This document shows, one piece after another, positions 49,463 through 59,130 of a DNA stretch of 64,000 bases; within the stretch, counting starts at the first letter, position 1, and each line of letters opens with the position of its first letter. Below the pieces are notes generated by a model. It searched no databases. It had not been told where the DNA came from and saw only the letters and a list, made by a program, of their open reading frames with translations. The stretch lies in assembly GCF_022530855.2 (NCBI RefSeq), contig NZ_CP099567.1, positions 372,001-436,000 on the forward strand, written 5' to 3'. The translations under genes were made by a program, and so were the position numbers. Source of the stretch: Candidatus Vondammii sp. HM_W22. Lineage in GTDB: Bacteria; Pseudomonadota; Gammaproteobacteria; Chromatiales; Chromatiaceae.

Positions 49463-49486
49463 TTCTTTTGTTAATCAATTTACTCT

Positions 49487-49549
49487 TTTCGTGGCTTTCG
49501 TGGCTTTCGTGGCTTTCGTGGCTTTCGTGGCTTTCGTGGCTTTCGTGGT
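49487..49549. repeat. 9-bp tandem repeat TTTCGTGGC x7
   Basis: Six perfect TTTCGTGGC units and a seventh ending in T, between the IS nest and the 3' end of pyrC'. The unit is a multiple of three and reads as a repeated tripeptide in any frame, but no gene spans it. Confidence 0.9.
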
Positions 49550-49598
49550 GAGTTATAGATTTCCGGACGGACATTAGTTACACAACTCACCGCCCAAT

Positions 49599-50903
49599 TT
49601 AGCCGGAGTGGTTACTCTTTCCCCTCTCATAGACTATTTTGCCCTCGAACAGGGTATGGGTTACTTGGCCGGTGAACTCCCATCCAAGAAAAGGGGTGTT
49701 GTGTCCTGCGCTCAGCATCTCGCTCTGTTTAAACTCCCAATGCTGTTGTGGATCAAAGATGCAGATATCGGCACTGTTTCCGGGGTCGAGCCTGCCATAG
49801 GGAAGTCCGAGGATTTCAGCAGGGCCGCTGGTTACCCTGGCAATGGCTCGGGCCAGAGTAAGTACACTCTCTTGGACCAGCTTCAGTGTCAGTGGCAAGA
49901 GTGTTTCAACCCCGGAGATACCGGGTGCTGTGGCCGGGAAAGGGGCCTCCTTTGCATCTGTCTCGTGGGGCTGGTGGTCAGAGCAGATAGCGCTGATCAC
50001 GCCTTTGGCGATGGCCTCACGCAGGGTGTTGCGGTCGGTCAGACTACGCAGCGGTGGGCTTAGATGGCAATTGCTGTCAAAGCCCTCAATATCCATTTCT
50101 GTCAGATGCAGTTGATGGGCAGCCACGTCTGCAGAGACTGGCAAGTGTTGCTGGGATTGCTCAATCAGGCGGGTGGCTGTGCCACTGGAGAGCGTATGAA
50201 AATGGATACGGCAGCCGGTGTGCTCCGCCAGGGTGAGATCACGTGCCACAGCGACGGACTCCGCCGCTTCCGGGATCCCGGGCAGGCCGAGCCGGGAGCT
50301 GACCTGCCCCTCATGGGCGCACCCGCTGTTCTTCAGATCAGGATCTTCCGGGCGCAGAAACGTAATAATGCCAAATGTTGCCGCGTACTCCATGGCGCGG
50401 CGCTCTACCAGTGTATTTGCCAAGGGGATATCACCGTTGCCAAGAGCAACGCATCCGGCCTGCTGCAGGGCGGACATTTCGCTGAGTTTCCTCCCGTCTA
50501 ATCCCTGAGTAAGGGCGCCAATGGTCAAAACTCTGGCGTTTCCAGCCTGCTTGGCCCGCCTGAGCATCAATGCGACAACCGCTGGTGTGTCAATTACCGG
50601 GTCTGTGTCAGGTGGGCAGCAGAGTGTGGTGATACCGCCTTTAGCCGCGGCAGCTGTCTCACTGGCAATCGTCGCTTTATGCTCTTGTCCCGGTTCGCGC
50701 AGCCGGGCGCTGAGATCCACCAGCCCGGGACAGACTACCTGTCCGGTGGCATCAATGGTCCTGTCCGGACTGAATTCTGCCGAGGCTTTTCCGATGGCGG
50801 CAATTTTTCCATTAATTACATAGAGGTCGCAGATGTCATCAATGTTGTTGGCAGGATCGATCAGGCGGCCGTTTGAGATAAGAATGCTGCGGTGTGGATT
50901 CAT
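49599..50903 (-). CDS. pyrC': Dihydroorotase-like protein PyrC' (non-catalytic)
   Basis: 434 residues of type I dihydroorotase fold. Where active enzymes have the zinc H-x-H (HVHLREPG), this reads [18 protein letters not shown], so both histidines are replaced; other blocks ([25 protein letters not shown]) remain. Known from Pseudomonas: a PyrC' of this type is required to stabilise aspartate transcarbamoylase (PyrB) rather than catalyse. Overlaps pyrB by 4 bases. Confidence 0.9.
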   Translation of the reverse strand: MNPHRSILISNGRLIDPANNIDDICDLYVINGKIAAIGKASAEFSPDRTIDATGQVVCPGLVDLSARLREPGQEHKATIASETAAAAKGGITTLCCPPDTDPVIDTPAVVALMLRRAKQAGNARVLTIGALTQGLDGRKLSEMSALQQAGCVALGNGDIPLANTLVERRAMEYAATFGIITFLRPEDPDLKNSGCAHEGQVSSRLGLPGIPEAAESVAVARDLTLAEHTGCRIHFHTLSSGTATRLIEQSQQHLPVSADVAAHQLHLTEMDIEGFDSNCHLSPPLRSLTDRNTLREAIAKGVISAICSDHQPHETDAKEAPFPATAPGISGVETLLPLTLKLVQESVLTLARAIARVTSGPAEILGLPYGRLDPGNSADICIFDPQQHWEFKQSEMLSAGHNTPFLGWEFTGQVTHTLFEGKIVYERGKSNHSG

Positions 50904-51877
50904 TGTGCCGATCCTTCCTGGGCTTGAGTGCCCATGACCATGGACATTACTGCCATGCGGGTGGCAATGCCAAAACTCACCTGCTGCAGGATCACGGATC
51001 TGGGTCCGTCAACTACCTGGGAGTCGATCTCGACCCCTCTGTTGATCGGGCCCGGGTGCATGACAATGACATCGCTGTCGGCTACCTGGAGTCTCTCCTC
51101 CGTCAAGCCGTAGAGGCGAAAATACTCATGCTCGCTGGGGAGAAGGGTGCCCTGCATGCGCTCTTTCTGCAGTCGCAGCATGATAATGACATCGACATCC
51201 CGAATGCCGGACTCCAGGTCGTGGTAGACATGGACGCCCATGGTGCGTGCATCGGTCGGTAACAGAGTTCTGGGGGCGATGATTCGTACTTCTAACGTTC
51301 CCAGCGTATTCAGCGCAAGAATCTGCGAGCGTGCCACGCGGGAGTGGAGTACATCGCCGACAATGGCTACCCGCAGACCGGTAAAGTCGCCTTTGTGGCG
51401 CCGTATGGTAAACATATCCAGCATCGCCTGGGTCGGATGGGCATGTTGTCCGTCACCGGCATTGATTATGCAGACATGAGGGGCGGCGTGGCGGGTAATA
51501 AAATGTGCGGCTCCGCTGTCTGCATGCCGCACCACAAACATATCCACGTGCATCGCTTCCAGATTGTGTAGGGTGTCGAGCAGGCTTTCACCTTTGCTTG
51601 TGGCTGAAGTGCTGATATTGAGGTTGATGACATCGGCTGACAGTCTTTTGGCCGCCACTTCAAACGTGGTCCGGGTACGGGTGCTGTTTTCGAAGAAGAG
51701 ATTGCAGATGGTCTTGCCGCGCAAGAGAGGTACCTTTTTAACCGTTCGTTCAGAAATGCCGGTAAACGATTCGGCCGCGTTCAGTATTTCGGTCAGTAGT
51801 GTCCGGCTAAGTCCGTCTATGGTGAGAAAGTGTTTCAGCTTTCCCTGGTGATTGAGTTGGATGCCTGGATTATTCAC
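50900..51877 (-). CDS. pyrB: Aspartate carbamoyltransferase catalytic chain
   Basis: 325 residues. Carbamoyl-phosphate motif [19 protein letters not shown], plus [43 protein letters not shown] and [15 protein letters not shown]. Commits carbamoyl phosphate to pyrimidine synthesis, as a complex with PyrC'. Lies 2 bases after pyrR. Confidence 0.97.
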   Translation of the reverse strand: MNNPGIQLNHQGKLKHFLTIDGLSRTLLTEILNAAESFTGISERTVKKVPLLRGKTICNLFFENSTRTRTTFEVAAKRLSADVINLNISTSATSKGESLLDTLHNLEAMHVDMFVVRHADSGAAHFITRHAAPHVCIINAGDGQHAHPTQAMLDMFTIRRHKGDFTGLRVAIVGDVLHSRVARSQILALNTLGTLEVRIIAPRTLLPTDARTMGVHVYHDLESGIRDVDVIIMLRLQKERMQGTLLPSEHEYFRLYGLTEERLQVADSDVIVMHPGPINRGVEIDSQVVDGPRSVILQQVSFGIATRMAVMSMVMGTQAQEGSAQ

Positions 51878-51879
51878 GG

Positions 51880-52431
51880 TTACTCCTGACTCATATCTCT
51901 GGCTTTCTGTTTTGATTGGCCAATAACCAGTTCCAGCGGGGCCGGGCCGATCAGGGTGATGTGTTGTTCCGGCTTCAGGGGTGGCCTCGCGCCGACAACC
52001 CCCGGCTGAATCGGCAGCTCCCGTCCACTGCGTTCAATTAGGGTGGTCAAGGTAATGGAGGCAGGCCGTCCATAATCAAATATCTCATTCATTGCAGCCC
52101 GGATGGTGCGGCCGGTCTGGAGGACATCATCCACCAGGATGATGTGACGTCCATCCACTGAGAATGGAATCTGCGACGGTTTGACCTGGGGGTTCATGCC
52201 GATGCGGGTAAAGTCATCGCGGTAAAAAGAGATGTCCAGGGTGCCGAGTGGCTCTGCTATTCTCAACTGCTGATGCAGGCGTTCAGCCAACCAGGCTCCG
52301 CCGGTATGGATGCCGACCATTACCGGGTCAGTGATCTGTTGCAGCTCCAGGCGGGTTTTGATGGCCTGTGCCATCTCATTGATCAGGCCATCGATATCAG
52401 CAGCCTGCAGATAGATTTTATTTTCGTTCAC
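51880..52431 (-). CDS. pyrR: Bifunctional pyr regulator/uracil phosphoribosyltransferase
   Basis: 183 residues, PRPP-binding motif [18 protein letters not shown] at the expected place, [16 protein letters not shown] near the N-terminus. In Pseudomonas it regulates pyrimidine genes and has weak uracil phosphoribosyltransferase activity. Overlaps ruvX by 14 bases. I saw no PyrR-type attenuator upstream. Confidence 0.93.
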   Translation of the reverse strand: MNENKIYLQAADIDGLINEMAQAIKTRLELQQITDPVMVGIHTGGAWLAERLHQQLRIAEPLGTLDISFYRDDFTRIGMNPQVKPSQIPFSVDGRHIILVDDVLQTGRTIRAAMNEIFDYGRPASITLTTLIERSGRELPIQPGVVGARPPLKPEQHITLIGPAPLELVIGQSKQKARDMSQE

Positions 52432-52822
52432 TTAACCAAGTTTCCAAAATCAGCTTAGCCGCGATGGCATCGAGTTCTTCAAAGTTTTTTGGTGCACGGT
52501 CCAATTGCTGACGGGCAATCATTGAGGTCAGTCGCTCATCGGCCATATGCACAGGCAGGTGGTAGCGTCCCTCCAGCTGCCGGGCAAAGCGGCGAGCACG
52601 GCCTGCAATTTCCGCCTCGCTATCGTCCAGGTCGTATGGCAGTCCCACTACCAGCGCCTCGGGAAGCCACTCCTTGATCAGTTTGCTGATGCTTTCCCAA
52701 TCAGGCTTTTGATGAACTGCTCTCAGGGTGGTTAGTGGGGTGGCTGTCCCCGTCACTGTTTGTCCGATGGCAATGCCGATCTTCGCTGTGCCGTAGTCAA
52801 ATCCCATCAAGCTCGCCATCAA
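52418..52822 (-). CDS. ruvX: Holliday junction resolvase-like protein RuvX/YqgF
   Basis: 134 residues of RNase H fold: MGFDYGTAKIGIAIGQ with the first catalytic aspartate, ALVVGLPYDLD, and ADERLTSMIAR with the glutamate. Also implicated in 5' processing of pre-16S rRNA. Overlaps both neighbours, so strictly operonic. Confidence 0.95.
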   Translation of the reverse strand: MMASLMGFDYGTAKIGIAIGQTVTGTATPLTTLRAVHQKPDWESISKLIKEWLPEALVVGLPYDLDDSEAEIAGRARRFARQLEGRYHLPVHMADERLTSMIARQQLDRAPKNFEELDAIAAKLILETWLSERK

Positions 52823-53382
52823 GCATGCCCTGCATCGCTGGAAAGCAGTGTAATATCGACGCCGAGGGCTTGGGCTGAAGCTTTCCAGCGTTCGTTTGCT
52901 GGCAGGTCGAAGAGGATCGCCTTTGTTGCCGGACCATTCAGCCAGGCGTTGGCGCTCAGCTCATCTTCCAGTTGTCCACCACCCCAGCCGGCATAGCCTA
53001 GTGCGATCAGACTTTTTTCCGGGCCTTCGCCGCGGGCGATGGCCTGTAGAATATCTCTGGACGTGGTGATGCTGGTGGTGGGCGTGATCTGCAGGGTTGA
53101 GTCCCACACCTTGCCGATAGTGTGCAGCACGAACCCGTGCTCCGTTTGCACCGGCCCGCCCGCATAGATAGTTTGTTCGCCAAACGCCGTATTTTCATTG
53201 TCGATATCCAGCTGTCCCAGCATATTGTTGAGATTGAGGCTGGAAGCCCGGTTGATCACAATGCCCATTGCGCCCTTCTCATCATGTTCGCAGATATAGG
53301 TGACAGTATGATGGAAATTTGCATCATCCAGCCCCGGCATGGCGATGAGTAGGTTGTTGGTCAGGCTCGTACCTTTATTCAT
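52819..53382 (-). CDS. algH: YqgE/AlgH family protein
   Basis: 187 residues, UPF0301 family: SLTNNLLIAMPGLDDANFHHTVTYICEHDEKGAMGIVINRAS, IYAGGPVQTEHGFVLH, and the C-terminal ALGYAGWGGGQLEDELSANAWL. Function unclear; regulator of alginate in Pseudomonas. Its upstream partner tonB is now separated by IS5 copy C and about 170 bases. Confidence 0.94.
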   Translation of the reverse strand: MNKGTSLTNNLLIAMPGLDDANFHHTVTYICEHDEKGAMGIVINRASSLNLNNMLGQLDIDNENTAFGEQTIYAGGPVQTEHGFVLHTIGKVWDSTLQITPTTSITTSRDILQAIARGEGPEKSLIALGYAGWGGGQLEDELSANAWLNGPATKAILFDLPANERWKASAQALGVDITLLSSDAGHA

Positions 53383-53551
53383 ACCCCATAGTATCGGGTG
53401 CTGATGATATCACCGCAACCTTATCTTGCTAACCCGGGCTGTAACTGAGCGATAGGCCCGCTAAGTGTGCACAAAATTTATGCCTTCTCGCAAACCAGCA
53501 GCAGGGCGCTGTTGAGAAAACAGCGAGGATGTCGAACGACTAGAGGATTAA

Positions 53552-54685
53552 GGGAGCCTCTAAAAATCTTCCCATACAAGCGATATTATAGTAACCAACT
53601 CAAACAATCATTGATAAAAGCCATGCAACCGGTTTTTTTTGATCATCAAGACCGACTTGAACTTCTTGAGCAACAGGGAGATCCGCGGCCAAAGCTGGAA
53701 AGGACCATAGACTGGGAGGCTTTTCGGGTATTGTTGGGCTCAGTTTATAAAAATAGTGATACCAGTAAAGGTGGCGTCCACCTTACGATGGGGTACTGAT
53801 GTTCAAGGTGTTGGTCCTACAGCATTTGTTCAATCTGTCCGGTGATCAAACAGAGTTCCAAATACAGGATCGCTATAGCTTTTGTCGTTTTCTTGGGTTG
53901 AGCCCGGAGGCTAAGGTACCCGATGCTAAAACAGTTCGGGTATATCGTGAGCGCCTGAAAGAACGGGGCCTTGTTGGTAAACTCTTTTCAGAGCTGTTGA
54001 TCCAAATTGATGCAGCAGGCTTCAGTGTTCGCAAGGGGCAGATTGTAGATGCCGCTATCGCTCCACCAGTACCCAATCAACGTAATACACGAGAGGAAAA
54101 TAGGCAGATCAAAGCCGGAGACAACCCTGAGACATGGGGTGATAACAAACGCCGCCAGAAGAATGTTGAAGCCCACTGGACCATGAAGCATGGCAAAACC
54201 CACTATGGGTACAAAAACCACATCAGCATAGACCGGAAGCACAAGGTCATTCGCAAGTACGCCATCACATCAGCTGAAGTCCATGATAGTCAGGTCTTTG
54301 AGGAACTGCTGGATGAGAGCAACAGTAATGGCAGTGTCTGGGCTGATTTTGCTTACCGCAGTCAGATTCATCGCAAGTCGACACGCAAACGCCCTTTGAA
54401 TGAACGGGAGCAAGAGGCAAACCGAAAACGATCAAGAGTTCGGGCTCGAGTTGAGCACGTGTTTGCCCAGCAGGCCAATCGACTAGCGCGTAGCATCGGG
54501 CAAGTCAGGGTCGGCGTGAAGATTGGTATGATGAATTTGGTGTACAACATGCGTCGATTGGTGTGGCTGGCCGGATGAAGCGGGGTAATGGACATGGATG
54601 TTGTCAGAAAAATTGAGCATGAAGATACCGGGCTCTCCAGATTTGCTAGAGACTATTGGCCTTTGTCGGGCTTTTAGAGGTTCCC
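53552..54685 (+). mobile_element. IS5-type element copy C, nearly full length, one frameshift
   Basis: Ends GGGAGCCTCTAAAAATC and GCTTTTAGAGGTTCCC. Transposase from ATG 53623 (MQPVFFDHQDRLELLEQQGD) stops at 53799 because one G is missing in GGTGG-CGTCCACC (copy B has GGTGGGCGCCCACC); it resumes from 53799 (MFKVLVLQHLFNLSGDQTEFQ) for 259 residues with GQIVDAAIAPPVPNQRNTREENRQIK, YGYKNHISID and the final ARVEHVFAQQ. No matching 4-bp target repeat (TTAA against TTGT). Best copy of the family here. Confidence 0.92.
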
Positions 54686-55573
54686 TTGTTTTGAAAACAG
54701 CCGGTTGGTACCGAGAAACTGCCAGACCCGGGTGATTACAATAATATTTGTCTCTTCCCTAATCTCTGCCGGAAAGGGTGCAAAGGGAGCTGAAAGTTTG
54801 ACGATACGTATGGCGGCGGTATCCAAAAGCTTATAGCCGGAAGTTTTTCTTATACTAACGGATCTTACTTGTCCGTCCTGCTGGATCATCACCTGCAGGA
54901 CAAGATTGCCATAGAGCTTTCTACGCCGGGCATCGTCCGGGTAGTTGAGGTTGCCGATACGCTCAACCTTGCGGCGCCAAGCAGCCTGATAATTGGCATA
55001 TTTGTACTCTTGTGTGCTGGCAGTAATAAATTTTTTGCGGGGGCGCTTGGCGTAGGCCTTGGTTTTTCTGTCCAGTTCAGCTGTTAGCCTAATAATTTCT
55101 TGGTTTGAACTCGTTAGAAGCTGGGCTACTGTCACTTTTACTTTTTTCGGTAGTGATGGCTTTTTTTTCGGCTCAACGGTTATCTTTTTTTTCGCTAGTG
55201 CCTTCTTGGTAAGCACTTTTTTCGGTTTTTTCTTCTCCGGTGCAGGTGTTGGCGGTGTTACCGGTAGATTCCGCTCAACCGGGGCCGATGTTAGTGTCGA
55301 TGGTACGTCCACTGTTTTAGGACGAATCTTCTCCTGCTGCTTACCCCCCCCTGACTGTGAGGTCTGGGCGAGGAAATCCACCTTCTCCGGCTCTTCAGCT
55401 TTTTTGGGGTGCTGAACAATCATGATCTCCAGGGTTTTGTCCGCTGGGGGCTTTTTTTTCGGCTCCTCCAGGTTAAAGCTGATGCCGAGAATAAGGGTGG
55501 TATGAAAGACAATGGTGACGAAGAGGGTAAGCCCAAAACGGTCCGCCGGGGAGATGCTGGCTGCAGCACTCAT
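54674..55573 (-). CDS. tonB: Energy transducer TonB
   Basis: 299 residues: N-terminal membrane anchor (FGLTLFVTIVFHTTLILGISF), long proline/lysine-rich spacer (about 35-150, KKKPKKVLTKKALAKKK), and the C-terminal TonB domain (GNLNYPDDARRRKLYGNLVLQVMIQQDGQVRSVSI, GYKLLDTAAIRIVKLSAPFAPFP, VITRVWQF). Delivers proton-motive energy to outer membrane receptors. The final residues (GNL and stop) come from the inverted repeat of IS5 copy C, so the native C-terminus was replaced. Overlaps apbE by 4 bases. Confidence 0.92.
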   Translation of the reverse strand: MSAAASISPADRFGLTLFVTIVFHTTLILGISFNLEEPKKKPPADKTLEIMIVQHPKKAEEPEKVDFLAQTSQSGGGKQQEKIRPKTVDVPSTLTSAPVERNLPVTPPTPAPEKKKPKKVLTKKALAKKKITVEPKKKPSLPKKVKVTVAQLLTSSNQEIIRLTAELDRKTKAYAKRPRKKFITASTQEYKYANYQAAWRRKVERIGNLNYPDDARRRKLYGNLVLQVMIQQDGQVRSVSIRKTSGYKLLDTAAIRIVKLSAPFAPFPAEIREETNIIVITRVWQFLGTNRLFSKQGNL

Positions 55574-56649
55574 GAAATCCGCTCAGCTGACTCATGCATC
55601 GTTATCGTGAGCGGGGGGCTGATGATGATATCCCGGGTCTCATCAAGCAGTTCCAGACGTTTTTTCATCGCCGGATTCATATGCAGTCGGCCTGCTGAAT
55701 CGATCAGCAGTACGTAGTGAATTCCCATCTGCTGCGCAATTTTGTGCCACTGGTCAGGACCGGCGATAAACAGGGCGGTGGCGGCGGCATCTGCAATGGT
55801 TGAGTCACTATGGATGACAGTGACTGATGCGGTGCCGATAGCCGGGTAGCCGGTCCGTGGGTCGATGATGTGATGGTATCGTTTCCCTTTCCAGATGAAG
55901 TTACGCTCATAATCACCAGAGGTGAAGATGCTTTCATTGCCGTGGGTCTGAATCGAGGCAGTCACCCCTTTGCCGCTGGGATGTCGAATGGCGATACGCC
56001 AGGGGGTGCCGTTGCGGGAGCCGATGGCACGCAGGTCGCCTCCTGCGTTGAGAATGGCATTTTCTATTCCCATTTCTTGTAGATGCTGAATTGCCATGTC
56101 GATTCCGTAGCCTTTTCCGAATGCCCCAAAGTCCAGTTTGACGGAGGGATTTTCGCTGTTTATTTGTATCCCGGCGAGTTTCAGATCATCCATTCTTGGA
56201 TTGCTTTTCAATAGGGTAGCAATCAGTTCGGGAGCGGGGGGTTGGTGGTCATCCGGGTCGTCACTATGAAAGCCCCAGGCATCGATCAGTCGGCCGATGG
56301 CTGGATTGAAGAGATGGTCACTCTGGTCTGAGAGTGCCTGTCCGCGCCGGATTAATGGGAGCACCGAGGGTGGCACAGAAAAGGGTTTTTCCGTCTGAAT
56401 CAGTCGATTTACCCTCCCTAGTGGACCCGGATCCCACGCATGCCAGGATCGATGCATCTGCTGAAAGTCTTTCTCAATAACCTCGGTAGCCGTTTCTGAC
56501 CGGTCCCGGGTAGTTCCTGCAATGGTCAGGTCGACGAGAGTGCCAAAAGCGAGAAATTGAGTGGTATGAACCGGCTGGTTCTGTTCGCAACCGATGAGGA
56601 GAAACAGGCTGGCGACTGCCAGCAGCAGCGATGGAACTGCCTGTTTCAT
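55570..56649 (-). CDS. apbE: FAD:protein FMN transferase lipoprotein
   Basis: 359 residues, lipoprotein signal ending LFLLIGC. ApbE motifs: FAFGTLVDLTI-like start, LDFGAFGKGYGIDMA, NAGGDLRAIGSRNG, HHIIDPRTGYPA and the metal-binding STIADAAATALFIAG. Attaches FMN covalently to periplasmic redox subunits such as Nqr or Rnf. Sits between gshB and tonB, where it is an extra gene compared with Pseudomonas. Confidence 0.94.
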   Translation of the reverse strand: MKQAVPSLLLAVASLFLLIGCEQNQPVHTTQFLAFGTLVDLTIAGTTRDRSETATEVIEKDFQQMHRSWHAWDPGPLGRVNRLIQTEKPFSVPPSVLPLIRRGQALSDQSDHLFNPAIGRLIDAWGFHSDDPDDHQPPAPELIATLLKSNPRMDDLKLAGIQINSENPSVKLDFGAFGKGYGIDMAIQHLQEMGIENAILNAGGDLRAIGSRNGTPWRIAIRHPSGKGVTASIQTHGNESIFTSGDYERNFIWKGKRYHHIIDPRTGYPAIGTASVTVIHSDSTIADAAATALFIAGPDQWHKIAQQMGIHYVLLIDSAGRLHMNPAMKKRLELLDETRDIIISPPLTITMHESAERIS

Positions 56650-57596
56650 ACGTCGAGTTTCTCTTCAATTTTGTCCAGCAGGTCTGCGCTGATGTTGAGG
56701 CCGAATTGAGCGTCAAGTTCCCGGATGCAAGTTGGGCTGGTTACGTTTATCTCTGTCAGGTAATCACCTATGACATCTAGCCCTGCGAATAGAATGCCGC
56801 GTTTTTTAAGGGCGGGGCCTACCTGGAGGGAGATCCAGCGATCCTGGTCTGAAAGCGGGCGCCCCTCGCCCCGGCCTCCGACGGCAAGATTGCCTCTGGT
56901 TTCGCCTTTTTTCGGAATACGGGCAAGTACGTAGGGGACGGGTTCTCCATCGATCATCAGGATGCGTTTATCACCCTGACTGATTTCAGGTACAAATTTC
57001 TGAGCCATGGCATAGTGCTTACCGTTATTGGTCAGTGTTTCAATAATCACGTTGATATTCGGGTCACCCTCTCTCGCTCTGAAGATGGAGGTGCCGCCCA
57101 TCCCACCTAAAGGCTTCAGAATGATGTCTCTATGCTCCTCCATAAAGGCAAGGATTCTGTGATGACTTCTGGTCACCAGAGTGGGGGTGCAGCACTGGGG
57201 GAACCAGGCAGTAAAGAGTTTCTCGTTGCAGTCCCTCAGGCTTGAGGGGCTATTGACGACGAGGACGCCGCGCTCTTCTGCCTTCTCCAGCAGATAGGTG
57301 GTGTAGACATACTCCATGTCAAAAGGTGGGTCCTTGCGCATCAGGATTGCATCCAGTTCATCCAGCGGGGCTGCTTCGTCGCCCAGAAACTGAAACCATG
57401 TCTGGGGATTTTCTTCCACCCGGAGTCTGCGCATGCGCGCATAGGCTCTGTCGTCACAGAGAAACAGGTCGCCCTGCTCCATGTAATAGAGCTCCCAGCC
57501 TCGGGCCTGAGCCTCCAGCATCATGGCAAAGGTGCTGTCTTTCTTGATGTTGATGAACCCTATCGAGTCCATTACTACTCCGATAGAAATGGTCAT
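56646..57596 (-). CDS. gshB: Glutathione synthetase
   Basis: 316 residues from ATG 57596 (MTISIGVVMDSIGFINIKKDSTFAMMLEAQARG), matching enteric length; the frame is open 19 codons further. ATP-grasp blocks: FPQCCTPTLVTRSH, ILKPLGGMGGTSIFRAREGDPN, GDKRILMIDGEPVPYVLARIPKKGETRGNLAVGGRGEGRPL, and FAGLDVIGDYLTEINVTSPTCIRELD. First gene of the gshB-apbE-tonB operon. Confidence 0.97.
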   Translation of the reverse strand: MTISIGVVMDSIGFINIKKDSTFAMMLEAQARGWELYYMEQGDLFLCDDRAYARMRRLRVEENPQTWFQFLGDEAAPLDELDAILMRKDPPFDMEYVYTTYLLEKAEERGVLVVNSPSSLRDCNEKLFTAWFPQCCTPTLVTRSHHRILAFMEEHRDIILKPLGGMGGTSIFRAREGDPNINVIIETLTNNGKHYAMAQKFVPEISQGDKRILMIDGEPVPYVLARIPKKGETRGNLAVGGRGEGRPLSDQDRWISLQVGPALKKRGILFAGLDVIGDYLTEINVTSPTCIRELDAQFGLNISADLLDKIEEKLDV

Positions 57597-57772
57597 GGAG
57601 CAATGATACCTGAGGCGAAAGGATTTGTCGGCGCTAGAATTAACAGGCATCATGTCCCTATAAGTGCTGCCGATACAGTTAATACACAGATCTGTTCAGA
57701 GTGCCCAAGCTGGCGCCGTGAGTACCCCCAAGCGTAAATAGAAAAACTGGGGCAGAGGAGGCTGATTTATCG

Positions 57773-58195
57773 ATGATTACTAGAGTGTGCTGGCAATCAC
57801 TGCCAATTGCGGTGCCTTCATTTTGCCTTTTTTGTCTGGCATTTGCTTGTTTTGTGATCCCGGTCTCTGTGATTGCATCTGAAGAGGATGACTATCTGAA
57901 GGCTTTAAGTCTCGAGGTGCAGAAAGTTCAGCGCAAATCGCCTCCAAGTGACAGTGTTCCCGATGCTCAAGATACCTCAAACAAGGTGACCGCTATGGGT
58001 TCTGGTGAGGGATTCAGTCCAGATCTGTCGATGGATACATTTGAGGTGGAATTGCAGGAACGCTATACCGGTAGTGCTGTATTTTACGGGAAACTGCAGC
58101 GGCGGAGTCAGGAAGAGGTATACCAGGAGTATCGTCGGGGAGCTACTATCTCAGAGGTGCGGGAAAAAATCATGAATCGTTTTTTGCGCCGATGA
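57773..58195 (+). CDS. Exported hypothetical protein
   Basis: 140 residues: signal peptide (ending FVIPVSVIASEEDD), a serine-rich low complexity stretch (about 55-75), then a conserved-looking C-terminal part (DTFEVELQERYTGSAVFYGKLQRRSQEEVYQEYRRGATISEVREKIMNRFLRR). Short acidic/basic alternation suggests a helical domain. No family recognised. Precedes a rhodanese-domain protein by 121 bases in the same direction. Confidence 0.65.
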   Translation: MITRVCWQSLPIAVPSFCLFCLAFACFVIPVSVIASEEDDYLKALSLEVQKVQRKSPPSDSVPDAQDTSNKVTAMGSGEGFSPDLSMDTFEVELQERYTGSAVFYGKLQRRSQEEVYQEYRRGATISEVREKIMNRFLRR

Positions 58196-58316
58196 TTAAG
58201 GCTTGATCTGCCTGGATTATTTATATACTGGGTGGATTCAGTCAGGAGGCGGACTCTCTAGTTTGAGCGGGTTCCAGGTGCTGTCTCCCCGTGCATTATT
58301 AAAGGAGAGGGTGTGA

Positions 58317-59057
58317 ATGAATTTCTATAGCAGTTTGCTTGCCATTCTATTGTTTTTGCTAACCATCGGCAGTGGCTTTGCGATATCAGCGGAAGAGGTG
58401 CCCGCTTCCGATGATGAATCGTCGCTTTTCCCCCTCTACAAAGGGAAACCCTATCTGCATGTGATACATCAAGGACGTTCGGTCAAGGTCCATCGGGTAG
58501 AGGATCCTGACTATCAGTTTCGCGGTTATTTTGCCAAGACGATACGAAAATGCCCGCCGTTTTGTATTAAGCCGATTCTCGCAGATCCCCGGGTAAAAAC
58601 CGTTGGAGAGATCGAACTGTTCGATTTTATGGAGAATCAACTGCGCGAGGGTACCGGTGTACTGATCGATGCGCGGACAGTTGGCTGGTATGGCCAAGGA
58701 ACCATTCCGGGCTCTGTCAATATTCCCTTCACCATTTTGAGTAAAGATATCGGTGATCTGGAAATGGAAGAGGTGATTGAGTCCTTTGGCGTCAAGCAGC
58801 GGAAGGATGTTGGTGCCGCGGTGCTTAAGCTTGAAGAGTGGGGCGTATTGGATGGACGCAACAAGACCTCGACCTGGGATTTCAGTCAGTGCAAAGAGCT
58901 GATTCTTTGGTGCAATGGCCCTACTTGCGGTCAGTCACCCCGGGCGATACGGGGGTTGCTTAAGGCAGGTTATCCCGCTGAGAAGATCGGTTACTATCGC
59001 GGTGGAATGATGATGTGGCAGCTGCTCGGATTGACAACGGTGCTGCCTGAGAGTTGA
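58317..59057 (+). CDS. Periplasmic rhodanese-domain protein
   Basis: 246 residues, signal peptide (MNFYSSLLAILLFLLTIGSGFAIS). The C-terminal rhodanese fold has VLIDARTVGWYGQGTIPGSVNIP and an active-site cysteine loop LILWCNGPTCGQSPRAIRGLLKAGYP, with a WCNGPxCGQSP loop rather than the classic CxxGxRS/T. Pairing with the preceding exported protein and the following pil genes is conserved enough to note, but no role is known. Confidence 0.85.
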   Translation: MNFYSSLLAILLFLLTIGSGFAISAEEVPASDDESSLFPLYKGKPYLHVIHQGRSVKVHRVEDPDYQFRGYFAKTIRKCPPFCIKPILADPRVKTVGEIELFDFMENQLREGTGVLIDARTVGWYGQGTIPGSVNIPFTILSKDIGDLEMEEVIESFGVKQRKDVGAAVLKLEEWGVLDGRNKTSTWDFSQCKELILWCNGPTCGQSPRAIRGLLKAGYPAEKIGYYRGGMMMWQLLGLTTVLPES

Positions 59058-59130
59058 GTGATCCGTGCGCCCATTCAGAAGATAGGCGCATTTGGCAGAT
59101 GTTGAAAAAAACAGAAGAGGAAGTCTGGTA

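Noticed and set aside
49487-49549. CRISPR array
   Set aside because: Units are contiguous 9-mers without spacers and no cas gene is present.
53467-53622. Extension of the IS5 copy C transposase upstream of 53623
   Set aside because: The extra N-terminal codons lie outside the inverted repeat and are not shared with copies A and B.
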